Part shown: one piece after another, positions 1 through 7,980 of the stretch
Layout of the letters: each line of letters opens with the position of its first letter
Position numbering within the stretch: the first letter of the stretch is position 1
Source of the DNA: CAUYUA01 sp963575675
Lineage (GTDB): Bacteria; Pseudomonadota; Alphaproteobacteria; Azospirillales; Azospirillaceae
Reading direction: 5' to 3'
DNA: 64,000 nucleotides
Assembly (NCBI GenBank): GCA_963575675.1
Contig: CAUYUA010000272.1
Location: 17,010 to 81,009 of the forward strand
Program-made: the position numbers and the translations under genes
Notes under the pieces: generated by a model
Databases searched by the model: none
Told to the model about the DNA's origin: nothing
Seen by the model: the letters and a program-made list of their open reading frames with translations, nothing else

Positions 1-1
1 C

Positions 2-1900
2 GGCAACATTGTTTACACAACCTTCAAAGAACGTGACTTTGCAACCAATTTGGTGACGGGGGCATGGAAGGACACGGAGTTAGGCCGATTGTTCCAACGC
101 CTGAAAGAATCGCGTCGCTCTGATTTCGTTGGTTTTTCTGATTTTACGCCCTATGCGCCCAGCAACGACGAGCCGGCGAGCTTTATTGGCGCGCCGATCC
201 TGGGGGAGCAGAATCGTTTTATCGGCGCTTTGGTGTTTCAAATGCCGATTTCGCGAATCAACGCCGTTATGCAGGTCGCGTCGGGCATGGGGAAAAGCGG
301 CGAGACCTACTTAATTGGTCAAGATCGTTTGATGCGTAGTGATTCACGTTTTTCCAAAGAATCATCAATTCTTAAGACGAAAGTTGACACTTTGGTTGCC
401 TCCGCCGCTCTCAATGGGCAGAGCGGCGTTTTATTTGGAAGAGATTATCGTGAAACGCCGGTGCTCTCCGCCTATGGACCAATGGATTTTATGGAGGTGC
501 GTTGGGCGGTGCTTGCCGAAATCGATCAAGACGAAATTGATGCTCCGGTTCTTCAAGAAGCCCGTATGTTGGCGATTGGCGGCTTGGCGATTATGTTCTT
601 GGCGGCTTTCATTGGCGTTATGGCGGCGCGCTCGATTGCCCAGCCGATCTCTCGCATGACGGAATCCATGAGCCATCTTGCCGCCGGACAACTTGACGCT
701 CAGATTCCGGCTTTAGAGAAAAAAGACGAAATCGGGGAAATGGCCGCTGCGGTTCAAGTCTTTAAAAGAAACGCGATCGAAAAGAGACATATGGACGAAG
801 CAGAGCGGAAAAGGTTGGAGATCGAGAAAAAAAATTATGAGAAGCAACGCGCCAGAGAACAAGTCATTGGTCAAGAAATCGCGTGTTTGGTGGATGGGGT
901 TGCGAAGGGAGACCTCTCGCAACGTCTAAGTTTGGCGGATAAAGAGGGCTTCTATCTGACGATCAGCGAGGGCGTCAATCGTCTTACCGAATCCGTCTCC
1001 GGCGTCATTTCGGATTTGGACCGAGTGTTGTCGGCGCAAGCGAACGGCAATCTGAAGACGCGCATGATTCGCGACTATCAAGGCGCATTTCAAACTTTGA
1101 AGAAAAACGTGGACGCTACATCCGCAAAACTTCAGGATGTTGTGGGTCGAATCACCAAAGCCATTGATGCGATTGCCTCGGCAGCGGAGGAGGTCGCCAC
1201 CGGCAGCGGCGATCTGGCCGAGCGCACGGAACAACAAGCTTCTAGCCTGGAGGAAACTGCGGCCTCGATGCAGCAGCTCGGCGCGACCGTGCGGCAAAAC
1301 GCCGGAAACGCTCACCGCGTCAATGAAATGATTCTTGCCGCTCTTGAATCCGCCAAACGCGGAGGCGGAGTCGCCGTCGGCGCCATTGACGCCATGAAGC
1401 AAATCGCCGAATCGTCCAAGCGCATCACCGACATCATCGGCGTCATCGACGAAATTGCTTTTCAAACAAATCTTCTTGCTTTGAACGCTGCTGTTGAGGC
1501 CGCTCGCGCCGGAGACGCCGGGAAAGGTTTCGCCGTCGTCGCGCAAGAGGTCCGCATATTGGCTCAACGCTCCGCCCAAGCCTCCAAGGAAATCAAAGCT
1601 TTGATTATGGCCGGAGATTCTCACGTCCAAATCGGCGTCGACATGGTTCGCAAGGCTGGAGACTCCCTTTCCGGAATCAGTCGAGACGTTCATGATGTCT
1701 CGGACTTGGTCCGCGAAATGGCGAGGGCTGGATCGGAACAAGCTTCGTCACTTGATCAAATCAATTCTGCGGTCTCGCAAATGGATGAAACGACTCAGAA
1801 GAACGCGGCTCTTGTTGAAGAAACAACGGCTGCTGCGCATTCTATGTCGCAGCAGGCTGATGATCTTCACGCCCTCGTTGGTTTCTTTAAAATAGCTTGA
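2..1900 (+). CDS. Methyl-accepting chemotaxis protein (5' end outside window)
   Basis: Transmembrane chemoreceptor that would signal through CheA/CheW. The reading frame is open from base 2, so the true start lies before the window; the first in-frame alternative start is at 50. Visible order (residues counted from 50): the end of a periplasmic sensor domain, one membrane segment near 170-195, a HAMP domain just after it, a second HAMP-like/coiled-coil stretch (about 275-350), then the cytoplasmic signalling hairpin. The hairpin tip has the diagnostic IDEIAFQTNLLALNAAVEAA motif. The C-terminus lacks an obvious CheR-tethering pentapeptide. The gene ends naturally 13 bases before the IS at 1914, so it is not truncated by it. 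The ligand cannot be told from the sequence. Confidence 0.93.
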   Translation, partial: GNIVYTTFKERDFATNLVTGAWKDTELGRLFQRLKESRRSDFVGFSDFTPYAPSNDEPASFIGAPILGEQNRFIGALVFQMPISRINAVMQVASGMGKSGETYLIGQDRLMRSDSRFSKESSILKTKVDTLVASAALNGQSGVLFGRDYRETPVLSAYGPMDFMEVRWAVLAEIDQDEIDAPVLQEARMLAIGGLAIMFLAAFIGVMAARSIAQPISRMTESMSHLAAGQLDAQIPALEKKDEIGEMAAAVQVFKRNAIEKRHMDEAERKRLEIEKKNYEKQRAREQVIGQEIACLVDGVAKGDLSQRLSLADKEGFYLTISEGVNRLTESVSGVISDLDRVLSAQANGNLKTRMIRDYQGAFQTLKKNVDATSAKLQDVVGRITKAIDAIASAAEEVATGSGDLAERTEQQASSLEETAASMQQLGATVRQNAGNAHRVNEMILAALESAKRGGGVAVGAIDAMKQIAESSKRITDIIGVIDEIAFQTNLLALNAAVEAARAGDAGKGFAVVAQEVRILAQRSAQASKEIKALIMAGDSHVQIGVDMVRKAGDSLSGISRDVHDVSDLVREMARAGSEQASSLDQINSAVSQMDETTQKNAALVEETTAAAHSMSQQADDLHALVGFFKIA

Positions 1901-2001
1901 AAAATGGCTTAATACCAAGTCTCGTAAACGGGGACTCATATTTTTCTCTTGCAAATACGGATATAAGACGATTCACTTGTGACAAACGATGGAGGTTTGT
2001 C

Positions 2002-2514
2002 ATGAGTGCAGCAATTAAACTTCGGAGCGATTTCTCAGGCGATGAACTTCGTAGATTTGCAAAAACATCGAAATGTCCGGCGCAGGTTCGGCGGCTTTTG
2101 ACATTGGCGCACCTATATGACGGAAAAACGCGAAGTGAAGCCGCACAACTCAGTGGTGTCGGGTTGCAAACAATTCGGGATTGGGTTATTGTATTCAACA
2201 AGAAAGGCCCAGATGGGCTACTAGAAAGAAAAGCTCTAGGCAGAACATCTATTTTAAATGACGATCAAAGACAGAAATTATCTGAAATTGTTGAACGAGG
2301 ACCATCTGCGGAGATTGATGGTCTCGTTCGTTGGAGGCTTCTCGATTTGGTGAAAGGGCTTTTTGACACATATCGCATACCCATCAGCAAACAGACTCGG
2401 AGTCGAAAATTTCGTACTATGAAATTCAGAAAATTATCAACACGTCCCCGCCATTGGTCTCAAGCACCGGACACCATTGAAAATTTTAAAAAAACTTCCC
2501 AAACGAAATTATGA
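2002..2514 (+). CDS. IS630-family transposase, N-terminal frame (OrfA)
   Basis: 170-residue DNA-binding half of an IS630-type transposase. The ATG at 2002 is preceded by GGAGG (1991-1995) at good spacing, so it is preferred to an in-frame upstream start near 1897 that lies outside the element. A helix-turn-helix is visible in the part with SEAAQLSGVGLQTIRDWV (about residues 50-70), followed by a second DNA-binding region. The frame ends in ATGA overlap with OrfB. An A7 run at 2488-2494 lies shortly before the stop. A -1 shift there would join OrfA to OrfB as ...ENFKKNFPNEI..., which is the continuous order expected of full-length relatives, so a fused transposase made by slippage is likely (inference). 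Confidence 0.85.
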   Translation: MSAAIKLRSDFSGDELRRFAKTSKCPAQVRRLLTLAHLYDGKTRSEAAQLSGVGLQTIRDWVIVFNKKGPDGLLERKALGRTSILNDDQRQKLSEIVERGPSAEIDGLVRWRLLDLVKGLFDTYRIPISKQTRSRKFRTMKFRKLSTRPRHWSQAPDTIENFKKTSQTKL

Positions 2515-3062
2515 AGATCAAAGAAACACTTTCACATGAAAAAGTAATAGAGCTGTGGTGGCAAGATGAGGCTCGCGTCGGCCAAAAAACCAAAACAACA
2601 AGACGTTGGGCAAAACGAGGTTCCCGTCCTATGTCTCCCAAAGACCAAAGAACGCGTTCTGTTTGGTTATTTGGTGCAATTTGTCCTGCTTTAGGTAAAG
2701 CCGCAGGCTTAATTCTGCCTAAATGCAACAGTGCCGCTATGATCTTACATCTACGCGAAATATCCCGAAATGTTGCTTCCAATGCACACGCAATAGTTCT
2801 GCTTGATCAAGCCGGATGGCATACATCAAAACGACTAAAAGTACCTGATAATATAACGCTACTTCCGTTGCCTCCAAAATGCCCAGAACTCAATCCTGTT
2901 GAAAATATCTGGCAATATCTCCGTGAAAACTGGCTATCAGATATTATCTTTAAAACTTATAATCACATTGTTGAACGCTGTTGCTTCGCTTGGAATAACC
3001 TGGTGAAACGCCCTTGGAAAATTATGTCTATTGGTATCAGAAAGTGGGCCTATGGGTTGTAG
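2511..3062 (+). CDS. IS630-family transposase, DDE catalytic frame (OrfB)
   Basis: 183-residue catalytic half of the transposase. The three acidic residues of the DDE fold can be placed: D in WWQDEARVG (about residue 20), D in VLLDQAGWH (about 100), and E in PELNPVENIWQ (about 128). Frame B is -1 relative to OrfA and is closed by a stop at 2487-2489, so it is reached either by slippage at the A7 run or by restart at the ATG at 2511. The copy at 59513-60064 has the same translation. Confidence 0.88.
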   Translation: MKIKETLSHEKVIELWWQDEARVGQKTKTTRRWAKRGSRPMSPKDQRTRSVWLFGAICPALGKAAGLILPKCNSAAMILHLREISRNVASNAHAIVLLDQAGWHTSKRLKVPDNITLLPLPPKCPELNPVENIWQYLRENWLSDIIFKTYNHIVERCCFAWNNLVKRPWKIMSIGIRKWAYGL

Positions 3063-3117
3063 TCATTGGGACTTGGTATAAAGCGGGGAGAAGACTTAAG
3101 CTTTTCGCTCTCATCCG

Positions 3118-3350
3118 GAGAGTATTCAGTAGAGATACATGTAGCGCTCACTACCATAGATTGCTATCTGAGTGTCCGTTGGGAAAGTCCCCTGAGGCGC
3201 AATATGTGGTAGGGTGCGGAAAGCGCCACGTCACCAAGCATTGCGGCGCCCTCGACCTTTCCCAACGGACTCTAAGCCCTTTCTTCGATTGCCGTGGCAA
3301 CTATAGCGAGTTCATGGCCCATGTATCTCTACCGAACACTCTCGTTTTTT
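3118..3350 (+). ncRNA. ssrS: Probable 6S RNA
   Basis: No protein is supported between the IS and the next gene; instead the DNA folds into one long interrupted hairpin. Paired segments are GAGAGT 3118-3123 with 3338-3343, a perfect 13-bp stem 3129-3141 with 3320-3332, and a perfect 14-bp stem 3174-3187 with 3257-3270. The side after the inner stem reads AGTCCCCTGAG then GCGCAATAT (3186-3205). This closely resembles the E. coli 6S RNA segment AGTCCCCTGAGCCGATAT (recalled, not searched) that leads into its central bubble. A T6 run follows the outer stem. 6S RNA binds housekeeping RNA polymerase as an open-promoter mimic. Exact ends are uncertain and no ygfA or zapA gene is beside it. Confidence 0.6.
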
Positions 3351-3439
3351 CTTTGTTGGCTTCATCAGGTCATTTTAACTTGCATTTTTTGCAGAAAAAA
3401 TGGAGAATTTGGCAATAGAATCGCTCTTGGGTGTTCGTT

Positions 3440-4711
3440 ATGTTGGTTGAATTTTCGGTCGGCAACTTTCTTTCAATCAAGGATCGCCAGACCATCTCTA
3501 TGGTTCCGGGAGCGTCGCGCGACGTTCGTGATAAGTTCAGTTTTTTAACCGGCTTAAAACATCCGTCTCATCTTCTTCGCGCCATTGCCGTTTTTGGACC
3601 GAACGCCGCCGGAAAAACCTCTCTCCTAATGGGGTTGGTAAGGATGGCGAATTTTGTGCTTGATTCCGCCAAAGAGCAGGAAGGGGATGAAATCGATGTT
3701 GTTCCTTTTAAGTTATCTCGAGAAACTCGCGAACAGCCCAGCGAGTTTGAAATTACTTTCATTCAGGATCACGACGAAAAGAAGACGCGCTTCCAATATG
3801 GATTCAGCGCAACTCGTGAGAAGGTGATCGAGGAGTGGCTATTTGCTACGCCGGAGGGTGGGCGTTCTCAACGTTGGTTTCAACGAGCGTGGAATGCTGA
3901 AGACGGTGAATATCAATGGTATATTAACTCTACTCACGTTAAGGGCGAACGGGAAACCTGGAAAAAAGCAACTCGTGATAATGCATCTTTCCTCTCTACG
4001 GCAGTTCAACTGAAGGCGGATTCGTTGCGTGCGCCTTATAGTTGGTTTAGAAATGGGTTTAGAGCAATTTCAAACAATCCGATGAGAAGTGTGAAGGTCT
4101 CAGTCTTTTCAGCAAACAAGTGCGAAAAAGAGAAAACGAAAATTGTTGATTTTATGAAGTCTATCGATCTTAGTATTCATGATATAAAAATTGTGGAGGA
4201 GGAGAGGAAATTTCATGGTTCTGTTCCGGAAGAGGTAAGAAATAATATTATAAAATCTTTTGGTGATAAGGAAAAGAAAGTATTTTTTGGTCATGTTGAT
4301 AATGAAGGAGAGGTGCAGTATTTCCATGAAGGAGAGGAGTCTTCGGGAACAATTGCCGCTATTAATTTTTCTGGCCCTCTTCTTGATGTTTTGGATAAAG
4401 GGAGGACTTTGGTTGTTGATGAAATTCAAAACTCTCTTCATCCTCTTGCTTTGCGTCGATTTATCGAGATGTTTATCGATGATAAATCGAACCCTCATGG
4501 AGCGCAGTTGATTTTTATAACTCACGATACGTTTATTCTTAAAAATTATTTGCATAGGGATCAGGTATGGTTGATTGAACGTAATGAGCGTCAAGAAACT
4601 ATTGTCAGGCCTCTTTCAGACTATAAGCCAAGGGAAAATGAAGCTCTGGATAAAGGATATCTTGAGGGGCGTTACGGCGCATTGCCTTTCATTACAGCAG
4701 GAGATATTTAA
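3440..4711 (+). CDS. RloA/AbiLi-like AAA family ATPase (defence pair, first gene)
   Basis: 423-residue ABC-like/SMC-type ATPase of the AAA_15/AAA_21 kind. The N-terminus (VEFSVGNFLSIKD) is typical. Walker A is GPNAAGKT at residues 53-60. Walker B is LVVDEIQNSLHP near 322-333, followed by an H-loop in FITHDTF. The ATG at 3440 is preferred to a GTG at 3431 because it starts directly at the conserved strand. A toprim-like RloB gene follows 3 bases after the stop. ATPase plus RloB is the arrangement of AbiL-type abortive-infection systems, in which the ATPase is thought to sense infection and control the effector. The gene is clearly more A+T-rich than neighbouring housekeeping genes, mainly in its second half, which suggests transfer. 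Confidence 0.82.
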   Translation: MLVEFSVGNFLSIKDRQTISMVPGASRDVRDKFSFLTGLKHPSHLLRAIAVFGPNAAGKTSLLMGLVRMANFVLDSAKEQEGDEIDVVPFKLSRETREQPSEFEITFIQDHDEKKTRFQYGFSATREKVIEEWLFATPEGGRSQRWFQRAWNAEDGEYQWYINSTHVKGERETWKKATRDNASFLSTAVQLKADSLRAPYSWFRNGFRAISNNPMRSVKVSVFSANKCEKEKTKIVDFMKSIDLSIHDIKIVEEERKFHGSVPEEVRNNIIKSFGDKEKKVFFGHVDNEGEVQYFHEGEESSGTIAAINFSGPLLDVLDKGRTLVVDEIQNSLHPLALRRFIEMFIDDKSNPHGAQLIFITHDTFILKNYLHRDQVWLIERNERQETIVRPLSDYKPRENEALDKGYLEGRYGALPFITAGDI

Positions 4712-4714
4712 GCT

Positions 4715-5410
4715 ATGGGAAATGATCAACTTTTTAAGAAAAGAGATAAAAAGGAAAATTATGGTCGAAAAAACAAAAATCTCTCTCCGAAGTCTAGAAT
4801 CTTGATTGTTTGTGAAGGAAAGACAGAGGTTTTCTATATTGATGATTTAATAAAAGACTTTTCTATTGATAAAAAAGTAATATATCTCATTGTTTCGAAA
4901 GATGCTACTGAGGGTAATGATCCGGATAAATCAGATCGTAGCAAACCAAACGGCAGTGATCTACAATCACTTATAAAATACGCAGAAGATAACAAAGAGA
5001 AATTTGACTATATTTTTTGCGTTTGTGATAAAGACGCGTGGGGGGGCCAGGCATTTATTTCGGTTATAAAACAGGCAGAAGGCAGTGGAATAAGGATGAT
5101 TGTCTCTGAGCCTTGCTTTGAGTATTGGATACTTCTTCATTTCGAGTATACGACGGAAGGTTTTCAAAGAATGCCGGGAGAGAAATACAGCGATCGTGTT
5201 ATTTCTAGTATTAAGAAACATATATCTTCATATGAAAAAGGAAATCGCAGTCAAGATATTTATAAGCAACTGAAAGGTAAAATGGAAAATGCGATTAAAA
5301 ATTCAAAAATGTCTTTCGAGGGGGCAAAGAATGATTCGAAAATTAACACAAAAACAAATTTCCATGATTTGATTGAGTTTTTACGTGATTTGGTTAGCAA
5401 AAAATGTTAA
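4715..5410 (+). CDS. RloB-family protein (toprim-like effector of the defence pair)
   Basis: 231-residue protein. After a basic N-terminus it shows LIVCEGKTEVFYIDDLI (about 28-44) with the glutamate of a toprim-like fold, then DYIFCVCDKDA (about 101-111) supplying the D-x-D pair, and SEPCFEYWILLHFE (about 130-143), a signature of RloB-domain proteins. The ATG is preceded by AGGAG inside the end of the upstream ATPase gene, so the two are probably translationally coupled. By analogy with AbiLii and the related toprim effector AriB it may be a nuclease acting when the ATPase is triggered (inference). Base composition is A+T-rich, like the partner gene. Confidence 0.8.
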   Translation: MGNDQLFKKRDKKENYGRKNKNLSPKSRILIVCEGKTEVFYIDDLIKDFSIDKKVIYLIVSKDATEGNDPDKSDRSKPNGSDLQSLIKYAEDNKEKFDYIFCVCDKDAWGGQAFISVIKQAEGSGIRMIVSEPCFEYWILLHFEYTTEGFQRMPGEKYSDRVISSIKKHISSYEKGNRSQDIYKQLKGKMENAIKNSKMSFEGAKNDSKINTKTNFHDLIEFLRDLVSKKC

Positions 5411-5576
5411 CGTCCCATATTAATTCATTTGCATTATTGATGTTTTAATATATCTTTTTGTTTGTACGCTGAAGGCAATGAAAATAAGAGGGTAAGATTG
5501 ATGCTTTGGAACTAAAGTTTGTTATGTTGTGTGTTTGATGTAGCGCTTGTTTATAGGAATATTGTCGATTATTTAA

Positions 5577-5610
5577 CAAAAGCGTCGCCTGTTTGGGCGG
5601 CGCTTTTTTT
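5577..5610 (+). terminator. Rho-independent terminator downstream of the RloA/RloB pair
   Basis: A GC-rich 9-bp stem (AGCGTCGCC 5581-5589 with GGCGGCGCT 5596-5604, one G-T wobble) is followed by a T7 run. An A-rich stretch on the other side could also make it work on the minus strand. The intron remnant starts 2 bases after the T-run. Confidence 0.8.
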
Positions 5611-5611
5611 G

Positions 5612-5870
5612 GTGCGCTCAGAATGGGCGCGCTCTTGTGGGTGCAAGTTCTATCGTAAGCTGGTTATAGCGAACGAAGAGAAGCGCAACTACGGAAGGGA
5701 GATCGACTGTGGGAAGGAAGCGTGGATCGAATTTGCGGGCCGATGAACGAGAACCGGATATGAGGTGAGGCTGACCGGATGGGAATGCCCAGACGTCTGA
5801 CCTCAATCTCTCGAACACCGCCCTGGTGCGTATCGCAGCAGGGTGGTGTGGCAGGGAAGCGGTCATCAAG
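5612..5870 (+). mobile_element. Group II intron remnant without a reverse-transcriptase gene
   Basis: The segment begins GTGCGCTCAG AATGGGCG, the usual 5' boundary and first stem of bacterial group II introns. Further on come GGAAGGAAGCG and GATGAACGAGAACCGGATATGAGG (about 5712-5766), a pattern of intron domain I. A hairpin with GGGAAGCGGTC/GACCGCTCCC near 5845-5872 followed by CTATGCCGAT could be domain VI. A canonical domain V with AGC and GAAA elements was not found, and no intron-encoded protein is present, so it is probably a deletion remnant. Its position right behind a terminator matches the known habit of class C introns. The 3' boundary is approximate. Confidence 0.6.
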
Positions 5871-5914
5871 ACCGCTCCCTATGCCGATTGCTCCATCGTT
5901 TTTTTTTGTGATTT

Positions 5915-6772
5915 TTATGCGATTTCTCGTCGGAAAGGGTGCGCTGGGTAGACGCCCAGGATTTTCACTTCGTGAGCGAAGAACGCCAATTCTTCCAGAG
6001 CAAGGCGTAGAGGCCGCTCTTCAGGCCGCCCTTCGACGTCGGCATAAAAACGCGCGGCGGTGAAACGACCGTCAATCAGGTAACTCTCTAGTTTGGTCAT
6101 GTTCACGCCGTTGGTGGCGAATCCCCCTAATGCTTTATATAGAGCTGCCGGAACGCTGCGCACTCGGAAGACAAACGTCGTGACCGCCGGAACATCCAAG
6201 GGCGGCGTTTGCGGCTGTCGCGCCATGATCAAAAACCGTGTGGTGTTATGCGTCGCATCCTCTATGCCTTGCATCAGACTCTGCATGTTGTAAATCCGCC
6301 CCGCCAAGCCGGAGGCGATTGCGGCTTCACTAGGATCGCCGCGCGCCGCGACTTCTCTGGCGGCGCCTGCCGTGTCGGCGTGGGTCATCGGCGCGATTCC
6401 GAGTCGGCGTAGAGTGCTGCGGCATTGTGATAGGGCTTGAATGTGGCTGTAAACGCGTTTGATGGAGTCGAGTGTGGCTCCAGGAGGGGCCAACAGATGG
6501 TGATTCACGCGCTGATAGTGTTCTCCGATGATGTGCAGGCCGCCGTTGGGTAAAAGCTGGTGAATATCGGCGACGCGCCCGGCGACGGAGTTCTCAACGG
6601 GAATCATAGCCAAACCGGCCTCGCCTTCAAGCACAGCCGAGAAGGTGTCTTCGAAGGTTGGGCAAGGAAGAGTGGTCATTTCTGGAAATACGGTTCGGCA
6701 GGCGAGATCGGAATACGCGCCGAACGCGCCTTGAAATGCGACGATGTGACGGGTGGTTGTAAATTGAGGCAT
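5915..6772 (-). CDS. pheA: Prephenate dehydratase
   Basis: 285 residues; converts prephenate to phenylpyruvate in phenylalanine biosynthesis. The N-terminal catalytic domain starts FQGAFGAYSDLA and contains the conserved IPVENSVAGRV segment and THNTTRF near residues 175-185 (the TRF threonine is catalytic in the family). A C-terminal ACT domain (about 195-275) includes GVNMTKLESY, the phenylalanine-binding ESRP-like region, so feedback inhibition is expected. It is a monofunctional enzyme without chorismate mutase. The ATG at 6772 has AGGA 7 bases upstream; a TTG two codons earlier is less likely. A family A palindrome fills the gap behind its promoter side. Confidence 0.93.
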   Translation of the reverse strand: MPQFTTTRHIVAFQGAFGAYSDLACRTVFPEMTTLPCPTFEDTFSAVLEGEAGLAMIPVENSVAGRVADIHQLLPNGGLHIIGEHYQRVNHHLLAPPGATLDSIKRVYSHIQALSQCRSTLRRLGIAPMTHADTAGAAREVAARGDPSEAAIASGLAGRIYNMQSLMQGIEDATHNTTRFLIMARQPQTPPLDVPAVTTFVFRVRSVPAALYKALGGFATNGVNMTKLESYLIDGRFTAARFYADVEGRPEERPLRLALEELAFFAHEVKILGVYPAHPFRREIA

Positions 6773-6806
6773 TTTCAATTCCTAAAAAAAACAAAAAAAG
6801 AAGCGA

Positions 6807-6962
6807 CGGAAGGAAAACAATAAATCAAACAGGTCCAATGACTGTGTCAGGTCCAATAGCTGTGTTTTCAGTCTCTCGGGCCGAGGACGAAAACCTCTTT
6901 CATGATCCCGAGCGACGCGGAACACGGTTCCTGAACCCGTTTGATTTATTGTTTTTCTTTCG
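6807..6962. repeat. Family A palindrome with locus-specific outer arms
   Basis: The outer arms 6807-6836 and 6933-6962 pair over about 30 bases with four transitions. The inner part carries degenerate family A sequence (GGTCCAATGACTGTG, TCTCGGGCCGAGGACGAAA). The arm core ACAATAAATCAAAC occurs at no other family A copy. It sits upstream of pheA and beyond the end of kdsB. Confidence 0.75.
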
Positions 6963-7021
6963 TTTTTTTGTTGCGCTTCGATGTGTCGTTTCTCACGCAT
7001 TCATATAAAAGTCTTTATCTC

Positions 7022-7783
7022 TCACGACAGATAACGACGGGCGCGTTCTAGGTCATCCGGAGTGTCGACGCCCAACGGGACGGCTTCCACAATCGTCGCC
7101 TCTATTCGCATGCCCGCCGCCAAGGCTCGAAGCTGCTCCAGTTTTTCTCTCTGTTCTAGGATCGAGGGCGGCAGACGAACAAAACGCTCCAGCGCTTCGC
7201 GTCGATATCCGTATAACCCAATATGATGCAACAAAGATCCTTCGCCTGTCGGCGCGGTTGCGCGCGTAAAATACAGCGCTCGTCCATGAGATTTTTTACT
7301 CTCTGACGACCATTCGACGACAGCTTTTACGACGTTGGGGTTGGTTGTTTCTTCCGGGTTTGAGATGATGACCGCCAATGTTGCGATATCTACGGCGGGG
7401 TCTGCGAGCGGCGCGAATACGGCGCGCACGGTTTCCGGGCGAATGGTGGGCAGATCGCCTTGGATATTGATGACGGCGTCGTGTCGTCGATCGGGATCGA
7501 TAAGAGAGATCGCTTCGTGGATTCGGTCTGATCCGGAAGGATGATCTGGGCGGGTCATAATCGCCTGTCCGCCTGCGGCTCGCACGGCTTCGGCGATTTC
7601 AGGTTCGGCGGCGGCGACAATGACGGGGCCTATGTCGGCTTCGAGTGCGCGACGCCAGACGTGAACGATCATCGGTTGGCCGCAGATGTCGGCCAACGGC
7701 TTTCCGGGCAGACGGGTCGAAGCGAGCCGGGCCGGGATCACCACAATCGGATGACGAGGTGGTTCGAGAGGGTGCGTGTTCAT
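7022..7783 (-). CDS. kdsB: 3-deoxy-manno-octulosonate cytidylyltransferase (CMP-KDO synthetase)
   Basis: 253 residues; activates KDO with CTP for lipid A-core assembly in the cytoplasm. The nucleotide-binding N-terminus IVVIPARLASTRLPGKPL is diagnostic, with HPSGSDRI (about 82-89) and NIQGDLP (about 106-112) as substrate and metal-binding motifs. Its C-terminal VPLGVDTPDDLERAR is also typical. The ATG at 7783 gives the standard length; the frame is open upstream to 7918, but that extension overlaps a perfect inverted repeat and lacks homologous character. No strong ribosome-binding site was seen. pheA lies downstream on the same strand, and kdsB-pheA adjacency is common in alphaproteobacteria. 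Confidence 0.93.
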   Translation of the reverse strand: MNTHPLEPPRHPIVVIPARLASTRLPGKPLADICGQPMIVHVWRRALEADIGPVIVAAAEPEIAEAVRAAGGQAIMTRPDHPSGSDRIHEAISLIDPDRRHDAVINIQGDLPTIRPETVRAVFAPLADPAVDIATLAVIISNPEETTNPNVVKAVVEWSSESKKSHGRALYFTRATAPTGEGSLLHHIGLYGYRREALERFVRLPPSILEQREKLEQLRALAAGMRIEATIVEAVPLGVDTPDDLERARRYLS

Positions 7784-7839
7784 GGAGAATGGGTGTAATA
7801 TTTGATCTCGATTGGTCAAGCGGGAAATGCGTTGGCTTA

Positions 7840-7896
7840 CGCCGTCATGCCGAATGTTTGACGCATTCGGCATGACGGCGTGATTTTTTATTTTTT
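7840..7896 (+). terminator. Perfect 17-bp hairpin followed by T-runs in a divergent gap
   Basis: CGCCGTCATGCCGAATG (7840-7856) is followed by a 7-base loop and its exact complement (7864-7880), then T6 and T7 runs. It has the form of a plus-strand terminator but lies upstream of both kdsB and mlaF, so it could be an attenuator ahead of mlaF or a mobile palindrome. Confidence 0.55.
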
Positions 7897-7980
7897 TGAC
7901 GGGCTTTTGGGGTGGCAAACGATCAAGGTTTCCATCCGCTCAAAATCTTTCTATAAAGAGTCCTCGAAGCTCTTCTCCAC

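Larger units (their letters stand above)
1914..3077 (+). mobile_element. IS630-family insertion sequence, copy 1 (1,164 bp)
   Basis: The element is bounded by short inverted repeats that read ACCAAGTCYC inward from both ends (left at 1914, right end at 3077). It is flanked on each side by AT (1912-1913 and 3078-3079). With a one-base shift the flanks can also be read as the TA typical of IS630/Tc1 elements. It carries two overlapping transposase frames. A second copy of the same length lies in inverse orientation at 59498-60661, and the two copies encode identical proteins, so at least one transposition was recent. It inserted just behind the chemoreceptor gene and apparently broke no gene here. 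Confidence 0.9.
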
